Position numbers and translations under genes: made by a program. The notes beneath the pieces are model-generated. The model did not search any database and was not told the DNA's origin. It saw only the letters and a list, made by a program, of their open reading frames with translations. DNA of 64,000 nt from Lepidonotus clava. Taxonomy: Eukaryota; Annelida; Polychaeta; Phyllodocida; Polynoidae. The DNA lies in NCBI GenBank assembly GCA_936440205.1, contig OW387133.1, positions 47,642,374-47,706,373 of the forward strand. Direction: 5' to 3'. Of this stretch, positions 32,305-46,362 are shown piece by piece (the first letter of the stretch is position 1; every line of letters starts with the position of its first letter).

Positions 32305-35300
32305 CTACGTTTAGAGAACAAAGTTCAGACCAGCTCACCACAAACACTAGATGACTATGACGGAGAGCCCCGCCACTCTTTCAGAGAGCCCTGCTTTTAG
32401 TCTATCCTTGTTTACGTTCGGCGCGGTCCTCCAAATGTGGGGCAGTCTGTACGGCCGCTACATCCAAGTATTACACACACTACTCCGCTTTTTAGTTACC
32501 CTATGAAACTTGACATTATTGTAGGCCCATAGGTTTGTCATAGCTCCATACTCGACCATCACTGGTCTGCAGCGCGCCGTGTCTGATGCAGCCTACATAG
32601 ATCAATGCAGCTCCATTCAGTATCAACTCAGATGATATTTCGATATGTATACATTGACTGAGTAGACTGCGAGTTTACCATATTGTGTCCTTTGGCAGTG
32701 GTTCGCCTTTGTTTCACAGATCGCGGGGCCGTCATGGGCCATTAGTGTATTTGGTACCTGACCTAACACATCGTGACACGATCGACTGAAACGTTGCCTG
32801 GACAGTTAAATAGGGTTTCCATTATTGGTATGGTGTATGGATAAAATATGTTTGTCATATCAATCAGTCATCTCAGGACAATGCTTTAAAGTTTAAATCC
32901 TAACAAAATATCATGATAATAAACCATCAAGAAACAACCTTTCACTGATATGAACAGTTATCTAATTTAATGTATCCAGGTTCTAATCATAACAATCCAT
33001 ACAATATAAACAGGTAGGTGTCACACTAAAATTAGATTTAAACGCACTGACAGGTAGAAACCATGATCCTCATTTTCATTTTATATCATAACTAATGGCA
33101 AATAAAATTAGGACTTTCATATGGACCTTTAACATAATAGGACTCCTTCCGTCCATTCATCATAATCTAGAACATAAATGTTACCCAGTCCTTTGACATA
33201 GAAATTACTATCTTCTGTGGACAATACACATACCTGGAGGGTTTATACCTAAAGGCATTAAAGCAATAAAACACTGATCAAGGGCACTACCTCTAAACAA
33301 AGCTGCGATCAGTAGAGCAAACAGGTAACTTTCCATGTAACCATAATAAAATAAGGCATTAGCAATATTTTACACCCACTCACATATAAATCCAGCCGGG
33401 CTCTGAGGGGATAAGCCCTCTGGTGAGGATGATAACCAACGAGTTACATCAACGTGTAAACCAGATAAACCTGATAAATTGACCATTTGTATCGGTTCGC
33501 GTCCCCCCAGATGCCGACTTCACATATCAATTGGGTGTTCATTGTTATCACCAGCTATTTAGTCACCATTTCCTTTTCACCGTCCCACCGGTCAACAGAT
33601 CAAACTGTCAGGCAGATTTATTTGCAACCTTATAGCACTTGCAATAAAAGGCAACCTGTCAAGCTGGGCCCATAAAACTATAGAACTGGTCAGATTAGTT
33701 CCGCTTTTTATTGATTTCATGGTTGGAGATGGCAGACATGAATCACGTCAGGATCGTCGTGGCCAGGACATGATGAGGAAGGGGATTATCCATATCTTTC
33801 ATGACTTTCATATCGTCCGGATTAGTCCCATTTCAAAGCATTGACGATAGGGTTATGATTCATGGGATTAATTGACCAGTGCATATTTTGACAATTGTTA
33901 GGTAGAAATAAGCTTAATAAGAATAATACATTAATCTGATTGTATCCATATAAATCATCTGTTTCCATTCAGAACATTCGGAAATATTTATATTAACTTT
34001 AAGTAAAGAAAATGTGATCGTGAGGGGTATGTAAATTGTCCCGTCAGGTGCATATCACCCACAGACTTGTAGGAAAAGACAATGTATCATTTTACTCATT
34101 ATGTATTTTGCAATAGGGTCAATATCAACTTTGTCTTGACAAAGTGATGAAGTAAAGTTAAGACGTGCCGTTCATATCGTATTTGCGGTGGTTTATACTT
34201 TACGTAGATGACCATTATCGTATGCATAAATGCTCCTCAGCATAACGACGTAGGTCAAATATAACAACCAAGTCCCATGTTGTTCTTCTATTTTAGGCTT
34301 AGAGTTTATGAAAATTAAATTTATGAATGATAATCAGCTGATAATGTCTAAATATACCCAACCCATAAAGCAAAGATGATCCCTATAATTATTCCATGTC
34401 GTCCTGGGTAAAAACGATAACTTAATTAAGGATGTATTTTCTATTAGCCTTAAACTAGTTCTTGTCCTTGATAAATCATATTGCATGATATCACTAATAG
34501 ATAATTACTATAACGTTGTTCAGTTTCCAGAAATAAGGAATCGGCTTACACGTTGAGCTTGATTCTCGTTCCCCTCTTTCTCGGAAGATGGCGTGGCAAC
34601 TCAGGTCTTTTGTAAAGGCCGACCTCCCCTCAAGTATAGCGTTCTCCTGTTTCCCCCAAAAGGCACGTTTATCGGCTCCGGTTTTCTAAAGGTTTCGGTT
34701 AATTTTACATGTTATTACAGTACTGCTTGTGAACCGACATTATGATAATATTATTGATATTGGTCCCACCTAAATTATCATTATTATCTTTGGGTATCAG
34801 GAAACTATGCAATGAAAACGTATTTTTTAATCATTGTCTGTAACTTAGTGAACAGGCAAAAATAAAAATACTAGCACTTTTTTCTGATCTACAGTTTACA
34901 TCAATATCGTATTGAGGTACGATCAAAATACCAACATCGTCTTCGTTGTCCAACATAGTTGCAAATACGTGTTGCAGACTAGTAAGAAGTGTTTTCAGTG
35001 ACCTTGGCGGCAGATCCCCTCTTTTGCTTCTAAAACCATAAAATCAAGGATTAGCTGCCCAACTTTTTTTATTATTATTCAACAGATACAAGAATATCTT
35101 AATCCAAATTGTATGGAAACCTCTAATTGTCAAAACTTCATGGTCCACTATTGTCACTTGATAGCTAATAATAATCTTGTTCAAAACAAACTATGCCTAC
35201 CTTTTATGTTAGTTCTTGATTCTAGATTTTAAAGTGGATAATGCCTTAACGTTATCTTTATGAAAGAGTACACTGAATTTCCGCTTATTCCTTGCCACAT

Positions 35301-36639
35301 TAGGCCTATATACATTAAAAAAAACAGATTGGTGTTTTTTAAGGATTCACATTTGATTACAGCAACTGCCTGTGGCATGTGGCATTAAGGAAAAGCCATT
35401 TTGAATGTCTTAAGGCTAGAGATGTTTTGACTAATCCAATACATAGATGTGTCGCATCTTTGTAATCCTCTTACAAGTGGAAAATCCGAGAGAAGATGGA
35501 ACTTGAAAGACGTATTCAGAACTCAAATTGCTTCAACAAGCTTTGTCGCAAACAATTTATAATGAACACAATGTGTAGGGAGTCTTAGCACTCAGTATCA
35601 ACAGTTATGAGGAAATTTGTAAGATTTAAACTCATCATTATACTGATGTGCAAATGGACGGCATTGCAGTGAAACATAAATACTATTATTCATCAGCTAT
35701 ATCGGTTTTCTTTTACTGTGTAGGTACAGTATTCCTTCCCGGAGTTGCCAATATTACCCAACGGATGTTGACATTTTCTATTAGGAATTGACCAAAATAG
35801 AATATCATTGGAGGGACATTTTCATATATACTCAAACATAGACAGTTTCTGAACTTTGAATATACAACCACTTTCGAGCAATCCGTAGCTCTTAGGTCAA
35901 TATTGTACTGCTTCTTTTAAACTTGTACTAGTATTTTATACATGAACTTATTCATACATAACCATTTGACATTATTTAGATGTGAGCTTTACATAGAGTT
36001 CCTGGTAAACTCGAGTACAAGTCCTCATTCAAATAATGGTTATAACAATCTAAACACAATTTTTCTCCTTTATACTAATTTTGCCAGCTCCAGAAATTGT
36101 ATTATTGGAACTCAGTCCATTCCGCTGCTATTAACCTAATAGAATTAAACAGCTATTTCTCAAGACGTATTCTATCGTTAGTTTCTAAGAAATAATATTA
36201 TGTCAAAAATAACAAAATGCTCGGAATTTAATGCCGTCAACATCCGTTCTGTACACGCGTTAAGAATTTTCCTGTATGGCAGATTCACTTTCAGATTATG
36301 TGACAATAGATCATTTGTTAGAATACCTTGCCTCCGCCCTTCTGCCTTCAAAGGGAAACCTTCACATTGATAAGCTACCTCAGATAATGTGACAGATGAG
36401 ACAAACAATGTTTCGCTAAAATCATGAAATGGTAGACCCGGGACCTTAACGTAAAACGACCGTCTGAATACTATTGTTGAAAAAAGTTCCTCTTTAAAGA
36501 GAGGTACATGGCCACCTAGTAATGTTGAAGATCCATAGCCATCCCATTTTCTTCATCAACTAATTACCGCTAAACCCAAAATGTCCTCTTGCCTATTGTG
36601 AAACTCGACCAGGAAATACGCCCGCCGCTACTTCCGTTG
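32305..36639. other. gene-free stretch
   Basis: No gene is supported. Around 33440-33720 there is a mixed-composition patch (GATAAACCTGATAAATTG, GCAATAAAAGGCAACCTG) that could be a regulatory element. At 34588 an ATG follows a pyrimidine-rich CCCCTCTTTCTCGG leader, but its frame is only 33 codons. CTCTTTAAAGAG near 36490-36503 is a 12-base palindrome. Confidence 0.4.
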
Positions 36640-36870
36640 TGAAGTTTTAAAAGGTTGGAGGCCCTGACTTTGCACATTCAGATTGTTGCTGTAGCCATCA
36701 GGCCGTGATTCGCCGCCACCAAAGTTCATTTTATTACCTGGATCGGTATGCCCGTATCAGGCGCGCCGGCCGCCAGGGGCATCAGGCGTCGGCGCTGGAG
36801 GGCGCCGCGCTAATGGTGGGCAAACTCAATTTAGCGCTGATGGTATTCTGAGGTTGAGGCAGGCTTCCCG
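36640..36870. promoter_or_regulatory. CpG-rich island in AT-rich DNA
   Basis: CAGGCGCGCCGGCCGCCAGG and CGTCGGCGCTGGAGGGCGCC stand out next to TTCATTTTATTACC and CAATTTAGCGC. No coding frame or splice signal is convincing. A distal regulatory element is the likeliest reading. Confidence 0.33.
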
Positions 36871-37599
36871 ATCACTGCCAATGGCCGCCGCGCAGGCCAA
36901 CCCGTGAAATCAGGTTTGTCACCCGCCACCAACAACGACGCCCCAACCTCAACACTGGCACGGCTAGTATAGGGTGGAGGATGTGGATAGGAGGCGTCAT
37001 CTGACGTTAGCAAATTACACATACATACATGCATGGAGCCTCCTCACTCCGTGTGACTAGCCTGGGCGCTTTACATGCTGACTCGTAAACAACAACCGAC
37101 GACAATCTCCTATGCTACTTCTCCTCCCTAGCATGGTTGTGATTTCTTATATGCTCACACTGACTTCCTGGGCATCTATTTGTTTATTTACTCATCTACT
37201 TTGTTCACTCACTAGCTTGGGCCTACTTGCTTTTTTTATGTCTTTTCTTTTCACAGCTTTAATAGTGTTCTTCCAGCTGATTGCAGGATAATGATAATTT
37301 GTAACATAGAAATGAATAAGATGGAACTTTCAGGTACGGTTTATAACTCAGCATCTTAATATGTAACGTACTCATTGGTCAATTTCTCACTACTCGTTTA
37401 CTTACCAACCCATTCTCACTTTCTTTCCAGCTCGGACATTCAATCCTCTCCAATGCACTTGTCTAATTTATAGCTACTTTCTAAAACATTTCGTTACCTG
37501 CTCACTAACTTGCTCATTCAAGCATCCGCTCAATCAACAGTTCGCCTGATTGAATATGCTAGATGAATGTATTTACTGATATAACCCACACACTTACCA
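36871..37599. other. spacer, nothing recognised
   Basis: This stretch becomes enriched in CTCA/TCAC words toward its right end as the microsatellite begins. Confidence 0.4.
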
Positions 37600-37990
37600 A
37601 CCGCAAGTTAACTCACTCACTCATTCTCTCACCCACCAACCATAAGTTTTCACCAGCTGCAGCAACCAAGTCATTCACTCACGCTCTCACTCACTCACTC
37701 ACTCACTCACTCACTCACTCACTCACTCACTCACTCAGTCACCAGCTTATTCATTCACCATCCAACTCACTTATTCATCTACTAAGCTACCCATTCGCTT
37801 ACTCACGCGCTCACTCACTCACACACCTACTCACTTAATCACTCATCAATCCATTCAATTCACCCACTCACCACCAATTCACCCACCAACTCACTCACTC
37901 ACTCAAACACTTTTCAACCCACTCTACCACTCATCCCCAATTCACTCACCCACAGACTCACTCACTCACCCACTAACCTATTTACCCACA
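37600..37990 (+). repeat. (TCAC)n microsatellite with degenerate flanks
   Basis: A perfect TCAC core covers about 37685-37737, and imperfect CTCA/CCAC/TTCA tetramers extend on both sides for some 390 bases in all. The open frame across it (THSLTHSL repeats) is a by-product of the tetramer. Confidence 0.93.
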
Positions 37991-39280
37991 CCCACTGTAA
38001 TTTTATATTACTTTATGGCCGGTACTTCCCCCTCAGAGTGATAAGACTGAGCCTGCTCCCTACTTCCTAACCTAGTTTGCCTATGGTGAGTGCTTACATT
38101 AGCCGCCAGGTTTCAGCCATCGTTCACTTGACCCCCTGCTTCCGGTTACTAACTACGCTAACCATGGTCGTCTTGAGTTCCCCTGGCCCCGGGGCGCGCA
38201 GACAAATGACGTCGACTTTGTCAAGCTGTTTCTATCTACGCCCCTGCCTCAGCCTGCTCGTTATCCTACCTTGTTGGCTGGATCCTGTTTGGACATGGAG
38301 AGAGGATCCTGGACAGGATTGGACGAGGGTGTTGGGCAGTAGGTGCCCTTTGTGAACCACTGGAGCAGCGCCTGGTGTCGGTGTTAGGCTTTACCACAAG
38401 ACTACCTATATAGGAAGACTCAACCTTTTCGTTCCCAGACTGGCCGTAAAAGGGCGCGCTCCCACTCTACTTTATCTGAGCGTTCGGTGGGACTCCAATA
38501 CCATTTTGTTAACCTCTGAGTACCACAGTGAAAAGAGAGGTTGCCCAGATAAAATAAACGCTGCTAGGGTAACCAGATGAACAACACTGTGTCATTGGGG
38601 TAGTGGGATGATTGGCATTTTATTAAAGGGACAGGTTTGGAATTGGGAATATGGTTTCCGAATGCCCTCCTCCATCCCGCGTGTCAGGCAGTGTGGCGGT
38701 TGGCCGTGGACACGGTATCAACACATTAAGCACACCTTAACGCGTCACTCTCTCAAGCCCCCGCCACCTGATTGTGCCATTTGTCCTTTCAGGGGTAGTC
38801 AAGGTCCTGAATATCCTCACACTTCCATATATCCCACCGCCTAGCAGTTCTCCAGTACAAAAACCCTACCAGTGGGTTACATTAGATTATACTCCCTCCT
38901 GCCTATATGCAGTCTCACTAGACTGGTACCCGCACGCCAAACTCCTTTCAGGGACAGGGGCCTGGGGAAATTATTTTCAAATTTCTACCCATTCACGTGT
39001 CAGCCTGTGTGCAGAAGTTGATAGATCAAGTGGGAAAATCCTGGGAATCATCGAATTCCTCTAAGACCATGATCATAAGATTGGCCAAGAACCGTGGGGC
39101 TAAGCGCATACTGCGGGGGGCAAATTGGCCTAATGCCACTTCAATTTACCATAATCTTTTTTTATGAGAAGTGCCACTAAATCCCACAATGGGCTTTGCT
39201 CGGGGTGCTAGTTCTCCCCTAGGTCGTCTTGTTGAGCACTACCCTGTGGATGGCGCTGTCCAATACCCGTCGTTGGGGAG
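37991..39280. other. spacer, no supported gene
   Basis: Several short plus-strand frames occur, but none has splice context, domains or protein-like composition that I can defend. Confidence 0.35.
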
Positions 39281-39798
39281 AGTGTGTTCCTTATCGGCGT
39301 GAACGACCTTCTCCTTACTACAATCATATCAAAACCCGCAGCACCAAGCATAAAGCATAGAAAATCTAACGGTGTTCCAGCAAAATATGAAGCGGTTCAA
39401 GAGACGTTGCTTGAATTGATTTCTATTTATCTGAGACAAGATTGTAATGAGAATTTGGGGCTTCTTGGGTACATTGTTTCGAAGTACCTTTAGTAATGTT
39501 TGCTGGAAGATGTGACATGTCAAATGTCTAGCCATAAGGAAATAGATTGAGTTTACTGCGCATTCCAATTGTAAGTAGTATATGGAAATAGGAGTTTGGA
39601 TCTTGTTGCGTGTATTCAGTTTAATGTATTGGACCTACGTCATTCGTTTGATAGCTTTTATATGCCAAAGTTGTCAATGGAATGTTAAAGTCGACTATAT
39701 ATAATCTGCTTTATATGCTCAAAGATTTATGTTTGTATACCAATATCATGTCTGTACATGATGTTGATTTTGTCTAATAAAAAAAAAAAAAAAAAAAA
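39281..39798 (+). repeat. possible retro-inserted 3' end (A-tailed)
   Basis: A 20-base A tract (39779-39798) follows immediately on AATAAA (39776-39781), and the ~500 bases upstream read like a 3' UTR. A short frame at 39284-39493 precedes it. An A-tailed LINE or retrocopy 3' fragment is likely, but no RT motif or target-site duplication is visible. Confidence 0.3.
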
Positions 39799-42439
39799 TA
39801 CAAGCATTTTATGACGTGGCACACATGACGTTGCGTCTGTGCCCGGATTGCCTTTTGCCGTTCACAAACCCTCTGAGGGTATCCCAAGAGAATCTGAGGA
39901 TGTGTCAAGTAAACCATCATGAATGGGTAACATGAGACACTGAATGTGTTCTATGTTGTTCTGACCTAATTTGCTATATTTGAAATATTACTTTTGGAAT
40001 TCTGAGGGTCTCCCGCGAATCATCCCATGAATACGGCACTGCACATTAAACGAAGTGTGGAAATTGGGCACAGAAATATATTGGATCCTGGCTGAGCCTG
40101 CCATCAGATGGCCTCAATCCTTGGTAAGATCTGCAACCACCGTCGCTGCCCAAATCGCCAATGAAGATCGCTATGGGATCTTTCAGAGTGAAGTAGAGAC
40201 GGTTTTTATTATAAAATTCCAAACAATCCCTCTCAACAGAAACTTAAATGTGATAAAATTGTAAGATATCAGGGTAAAATATTCATGTGATTTCAGCTAA
40301 ATATTGGAATGAATCTTAAACGGAAATATATTGCTGGAGAAATCATAGAACATCGGTCCACGCTAAAACGGTTCAATTATGTTCCTGTTGTGGTGGGCAT
40401 ATAGATACGACGCAGTATCTTTCTGCTCGACAGGCGTTTGCTATATAAATGCAGGCACACGTGTGGGTTATCAGATAGGCTGACTTGACGTTTGCCGAGG
40501 GATTAGGACAAGCAGAAGCTGGCAGAGTGCTCACACCTCTCCTTGTCTGCTGTCGCATACATAGGCTTAGTGTGGCGTTCATCTGACATCTGATCCCCCA
40601 TCCTCCCGCCCTACCACTCACCCCCGTCACAACTCTCACCCCAACCCACCGTCATCCTTTTCTCTCAGGCAGGCAATAAGCGATATGCTGATGATGCCAT
40701 AATATCTGGAAAGGGACCAGTCGCCATAATGGTGATCAATTGACCGTTTGATTATTTCAAGCAAGCGTGTAAAGCTTTCGCGATTAATTGATATATTAGT
40801 GTTCTTCAGGCTACTATTAGTTACGATATATTAAATGTTGTTGAATATTCCTCATGTACGTCTTATTCCCTAAGGACCACATGGCCCTGGGTATCACTTG
40901 TGGATCCCCAAAATCCGGGCAAGTGACCCGATCTGTAAAAGGTCTATGCCAGCAGTTTCTCCCATCTCCCACCCCCGCTTATTGAGCCAGACTGCGTGGG
41001 CGCCTCAAGCAAATTTGCCAATGTAATATTCGTCCATTTCTATGACAATGATAACACACCGACGCCGGGTCTTTATCCCCTTCGTTTTTAATCGTGACAT
41101 GATCTGATTCGGTTGCATTTAGAGGTTATTTCCACAATATTTGCTTCGTTTCTCTCCCCTTCCCCTATGTACCCTGGAATTCTGTACTTCTATGTAAAGC
41201 CGCTAAGTCAGATGTAGCCAGCATTTTATATATAGGGGATGTTCACTACTGGGCAAAATAATTGATTTTATCTGGACAATTTCAAATGTCGGTGCTTCGA
41301 TGCAGAAGGAAATTCTGCTGGTTGTAAAAGAGATTTGAAGTGTGGAAAAAGATACCCGTTCGTCATTGTCAGTGTAATTGCCAGAAAGTAATCTCCCGAA
41401 AAACGTTCCAATGTATAATTCTACCGTTGAGATTGCCCAAGCATAGCGGAAGAAACCTTACAAGCTCAGAAAAAAAAAGCTTTGATGTACAGGGCCAGGC
41501 CACGTACTGCTCAGGCAAATTGAGGATCTTCCAAAGATCTCAGACCAGCATGAGGCGTATGAAGACCTTCCAGCTCGGTCCATCCCTCCCACTTCACAGC
41601 GAATCGCCTTATACATACACCCTCATCCGCCCTCCACGGTGGTCCTTGGAGATACTTCACCCTGGTGATGCCCTATAGATAGACGCCACTCCAGGGGGTA
41701 AGCCGGTGGGCCTGGAGGGGGAGGCAACAACACAGGCAGGGCCCTGCACAGGGCTATTGTCGGGATTCACATCACAAGTCAAGTGGACTCCCCGCCCCAC
41801 CCAAGCCCTACCTTTAATGCATTTTGCCATCGCTCCTCGCCAGGGGGCCCGCCACAGGTCGAGCGCATCAAAGTGTGATGGAGTGTGTATCTGTGGAGGA
41901 GTGCTTATGTCGTTATGGACGATCACTTCAGACGGTATAAGACTGTCGGAGTAATGTGATTCAGATTTGCTGAGGCTTGCAGTATGTAAAGGGTGCAGGC
42001 ATTACGCGGCCAAGTGGGGTGGTCCGCTCCGCCTCGCTTTACGCTCGGCAATGTCGCTGGTCGGGAATTGCCCCTGTCAGCCTCTCGCCGTCTTCGGGAT
42101 GCGAAGCTGATTACGTACCCAATATGCTCTGGCGTTGAATGATATAGCAATCAAGATGTGAGTGATGTATCGTATATGCAACCTGGCATAAACTAGGAAG
42201 ATTCCTTTCCACTAGGCTATGCCTAAAAGACGCGTGCAGCGCACGTATGTGACGCCAACCATTTCAGTGAGAGGGTTCTGTATTTTTCCCTGTCGTTAGT
42301 TTTTCTAAAAAGATGCAGACAGGTTGGGTGTGCAGTATTATCCCAAGCAGGGAAAAAAGGTAGGATGATGTATCTCAGGGAGTAGAGCCATACACGACAA
42401 AGCCTGAAGAAAGTATCATTATCTATGAATTATACCTTC
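39799..42439. other. gene-free stretch
   Basis: No supported gene. 41600-41930 is GC-richer with overlapping short frames on both strands and an embedded CTTTAATGCATTTTG; it may be regulatory. Confidence 0.35.
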
Positions 42440-42730
42440 TAAAAATAGCCCGGGGAAGTCTCCGGTGAATAGGCTGTGCCGTCGGGCGCCCTGCAGACTA
42501 ATGCCCTTTCCGGTCTAACACCAAAACAAGCCGCCAGGGAGCGCGCGGGCTTTTCAGTCACGTGATGATTGGGCTCTCAAGAGCTGTTAGAACAATAGCA
42601 GCGGGGCCCGTGATGCTGCTAATTATTTAAGACCAGGAAGGATTATTAATGAAGCTACTGAGGACCCGGCTACCTGGCGGAAAATGGCCGTGAAACCGGT
42701 CTGATTGTGAGGCATTAGAGACCCTAGGGA
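42440..42730. promoter_or_regulatory. candidate enhancer with homeodomain, E-box and CCAAT words
   Basis: GGGAGCGCGCGGGCTTTTC and a CACGTG next to ATTGG (inverted CCAAT) near 42558-42572 are followed by GCTAATTATTTAAGACC and GGATTATTAATGAAG. The abrupt mix of CpG-rich and TAAT-type sites in AT-rich DNA is typical of developmental control elements. No coding frame crosses it. Confidence 0.33.
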
Positions 42731-45430
42731 TCAGTGAGTAGTTGAACACAGACGGAAAAAATGCGTGATCAATACAAAATTATAGACCTCTCTTACTGGA
42801 GGAGGCCTATTCCAGGCCTGCCGATTAAAACCAATGATCCAGGAATTGGATAGGCTTGTAGGAGCAAAGCAGGCGTGTTCATCAGATGGGGAAATCAATG
42901 TTAATGAGTATCAGTAGGCATGCCGCTAATCCATCGTTAAACTCATTTTCCTTTTTTTTCAAGTGCCAGTTTAGTACAGGTTATGGCCTATCTAGTAGAC
43001 TGGCTGTCCTATCAAGAAAACCGCCATTAGAACCAGTTATTTCGTCGTTACAAACGCTTCTTAATTAAAAAAAACAAAAAAACATTATAGGTATTTGTCG
43101 GCCTATACTGATTGGATAATGTCAAGAAATAAATGAACATACATCATTGTGACGTTCTAATTTGGTGAGTAACACGCAACCTAAAAGAACATCATCAGTG
43201 GGTCATTGGAAAATAGCAATTTGAAGTCATTCTATCTTGTCTCAACAATGTATCAGTTTGCCATCAATGAAATGACACTCTCAATAGGTTGGCAATATGC
43301 TAAACAAAGATTAGATTAAATGTTATCATTAATTTATAGCCTCCTGAAGGGGCATAGTGAAAACATATTGGTACTTGATTGTTTGTAAGATTGTATGATC
43401 ATTCTTTGTGGATGGAGGAAATGGAAAAATGACGCAAAATGCATGAACATAAGTAAGTAACACAGCACTGGATTATGCAAATAGGAACTTTAGCAATTAT
43501 TGTAAATTTGAACTTATGTATCTCTATGGTATAACATTGCTTCCTAAACGACTGAACACAATTATACAACCAAAAAGATAATGTCGCGAGTGAAAACTAT
43601 CCGTATGTCAACAAACAGGCCTACTTAGTGTGATGACAATCGCAGATGTCAAATGTCTAGACAGACGATTCAGTTCTTCACGCACTTCAAAATTAATTTC
43701 TTACATTTGCGATAACTTCCCATAGTGTTTGGAGCAGAGGAATACCTGTCTATACAGGATTCTACATTAGGCATCAAAGATGTACTTCTGGCTAACCTCA
43801 CGCTCAAAATGGCAGGCTTTTATCGCCCCTATGAACATCACCAATGACATTAGGGTGATTTATATACAAGTACTTTTACTCCTCATGTAAGAAGGTGGGA
43901 AAGGATGTTGGGCTGTACCACCTGTTCTCAACATCCAGTGCCAGTGGCACTTCATTTTTGTCTTAGGGAAAGGCGCGACAAGATAACATAAAATACTATT
44001 ATTTAGGGATTTGACCCGGCAGTAGGTTTTCAACCCTTGTGATCTTTTTTTATTCTCCTAATTATGGTATGGGTGCTCTTCTCAGCAATAAGTCAATTTT
44101 CTGTGTAGTATCAGTAAAAAGGTGGGTTATCAACACAGGAACTACATATCAACGCTTTCTGACAAACAAACTAGACACCTACAACATGCATGTTCAGAAT
44201 AAGTTTCACCGTACCATTAGCGTGAAAGTCACAAGGGTGATCCTGATCCTCAAAGTCTACTCTACTAAGTAAAATGTTTGTGTGTATCCAACAAAATGGC
44301 AGATGTGCGGAGACCATTAATTAGCTTTCTTAGGAAGCCTCCCAATATTTTCTGCCCTCATCCATCCTAGGTCGTTATTCAACGCGTGTTGGGGCTGACC
44401 GATGGGTGAGAAAGTGAGTGTCGACAAACGGCGAAGAGCAGCTCTTCCAATGGAGGAGTCTGTCCCAGTTAGGGCAGTGGCCCAGCAGCAGTGATGGAGT
44501 GAAGGGCTCGGGGTTGAAGGGCCTTATTTATGCCGACCTCATCCACACGCACCTCTATCCCATTACGAGCTGCTCCCTCCTCCGCTCTGGTGAGCAGATC
44601 GACTGGCTGACCCAGAGGAAGGAAGGAGCAGGAGCCCACCTGTGATTCATCCCCTCCTGGGTTGTACCTGTTTCTCACTGCTGACCAACCTCACCTTGCC
44701 CACTCACCTGACCCAAACCAACCTTCTATCCCGGACCTTGGTCCACCAGTGACACAGGAAAATGACCCCATATTGAAACTTCTTTTTTTTCCAGCAAGAG
44801 CACCAAGAGCAGATTACTCCCTCTGACAGAGAAGGATGTGAGATGCATACAAATTAGTCTGAGATACTAGAGCTCTGCCCTGATTGATGGCCACCCGAGC
44901 TCTTTTCTTGGGTCACAAGAAAGCTGCATGGCAAAATAAGACAGGCCAATCGAGTTCAGGATACGTGTGGGTGTGTACTGAATTACTTCGTGATATACTT
45001 GATTATTTGCCGACATGACATTAAAGGATGGTTCATGTCATTGTACTTTAGCCTTCACTATGAATTACCGACTGCTTCGGCTTCAATTCTAATAGATTAT
45101 TTATCTTTCAGTGGGAAGGCGGTTAACCAATGACCATTAACAGCAGAGGGATACATATCAAGCCCTCCCACCAGAGACAACATTATTAAACATTGCTTTA
45201 TCTCGCCAATTATTCAAAAAATATTTAGGAATTCTCAATATCCTGTCCACAACTGAGGCTGGTATTGCCATGCCCATTAAATGGTCAAACCCGCACAAAC
45301 AGGCAATTCACGACCTGATTTGTAAAGCTCCTTAACCTACATCTTTTTGTGTCACCGCTGGGACCTGACTGACTATAATCCCGCTCACGTGTCTAATACT
45401 GCTGTTGGTGATGCTGCTGGCCGTCCACCC
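42731..45430. other. gene-free stretch
   Basis: No supported gene. Short opposing frames at 44418-44678 overlap on both strands without splice support. Confidence 0.4.
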
Positions 45431-46362
45431 ATTGCTCTGAGGTGTGGCTGCAGGGGGCAGGGAGGCTCCTATCGCTGTGAGGGGCATCTGGCAGGGGGCG
45501 GGGATTCCCCCATTGCTGTGAGGGGTGGCTTTCAGGGGACAGGGAGGCTCCTATAGTCGAGATATGGAGACTTCCATTTCTGTGAGGGCAGGAGACAGGG
45601 ATTCTCCCATCGCTGTGAGGGGCGGCTGTCAATGGATAGGGAGGCCCCCTTCTCTATGACCGATGGCTGGCAGGGGGCAGGGATGACCCCCATTACTGTG
45701 AGGGGTAAATAGCAGTGGACAGGGAGGCTCCTATCGCTATGAGGGCCGGCTGGCAGGGGACAGGGAGGCTCCTATCGTTATGATGGGTGGCTGGCAGGAG
45801 ACCTGGAGATTCCCATTACTATGAGTGGCATCTGGCAGGGGATGGTGATGCCCCCATTGCTGTGAGGGGTGGCTGCAGGGGACAGGGAGGCTCCCGTTGC
45901 TCTGAGGGGCGGCTGGCAGGAGACAGGTAGGCTCCCATCATTGTGAGGGGCGTCTGGTAGGGGATGGTGATGCCCTCATTGCTGCAGGGGATGAGGAGAC
46001 TCCTATCTCTGTGAGGGGCGGCTGGCAGGAGACAGGGAGGCTCCCATTGCTGTGAGGGGTAGACGCCCTAAGCACTATGAGGGGAGGCTGGCAGTGGACA
46101 GGGATGCTCCATGACCTGTGAGGGGCGGCTGACAGTAGACAGGATGCCCCAAGCACTTCTAGGGGCAGCAGGCAGTCGACAGGGATGCCTCATTGCTGTA
46201 GGGGATGGCTGCCAGGGACAGGAATACCGCCATTTGATTGAGAGTTGGATGCTAGGGATGCCCGAAGTGCTGTGAGAGGCAGCTGGCAGTGGAAAGGGAC
46301 GTTCTATTGCTGTGAATGGTGGCTGAGAAGGGACAGGGATGCCCCCATTGCTGTGAGAAAAT
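45431..46362 (+). repeat. 41 bp G-rich minisatellite, about 22 diverged copies
   Basis: The unit is built from GCTGTGAGGGGCGGCTGGCA, then GGGGACAGGGAGGCTCCCAT. Spacing between successive GTGAGGGG words is about 40-42 bases. Copies differ by point changes and small indels, so the array is old. The plus strand carries nearly all the G runs, which favours quadruplex or R-loop formation. The 41-base period rules out a coding repeat. Confidence 0.92.

Noticed and set aside
33490-33505. GGTTCGCGTCC resembling a tRNA B box
   Set aside because: No matching A box or cloverleaf can be drawn upstream.
34575-34690. Pyrimidine-rich leader plus AAGATGGCG start, like a ribosomal protein gene
   Set aside because: The frame closes after 33 codons, matches no ribosomal protein I know, and lacks a convincing donor.
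37563-37838. Open frame encoding THSLTHSL repeats
   Set aside because: Direct translation of the TCAC microsatellite.
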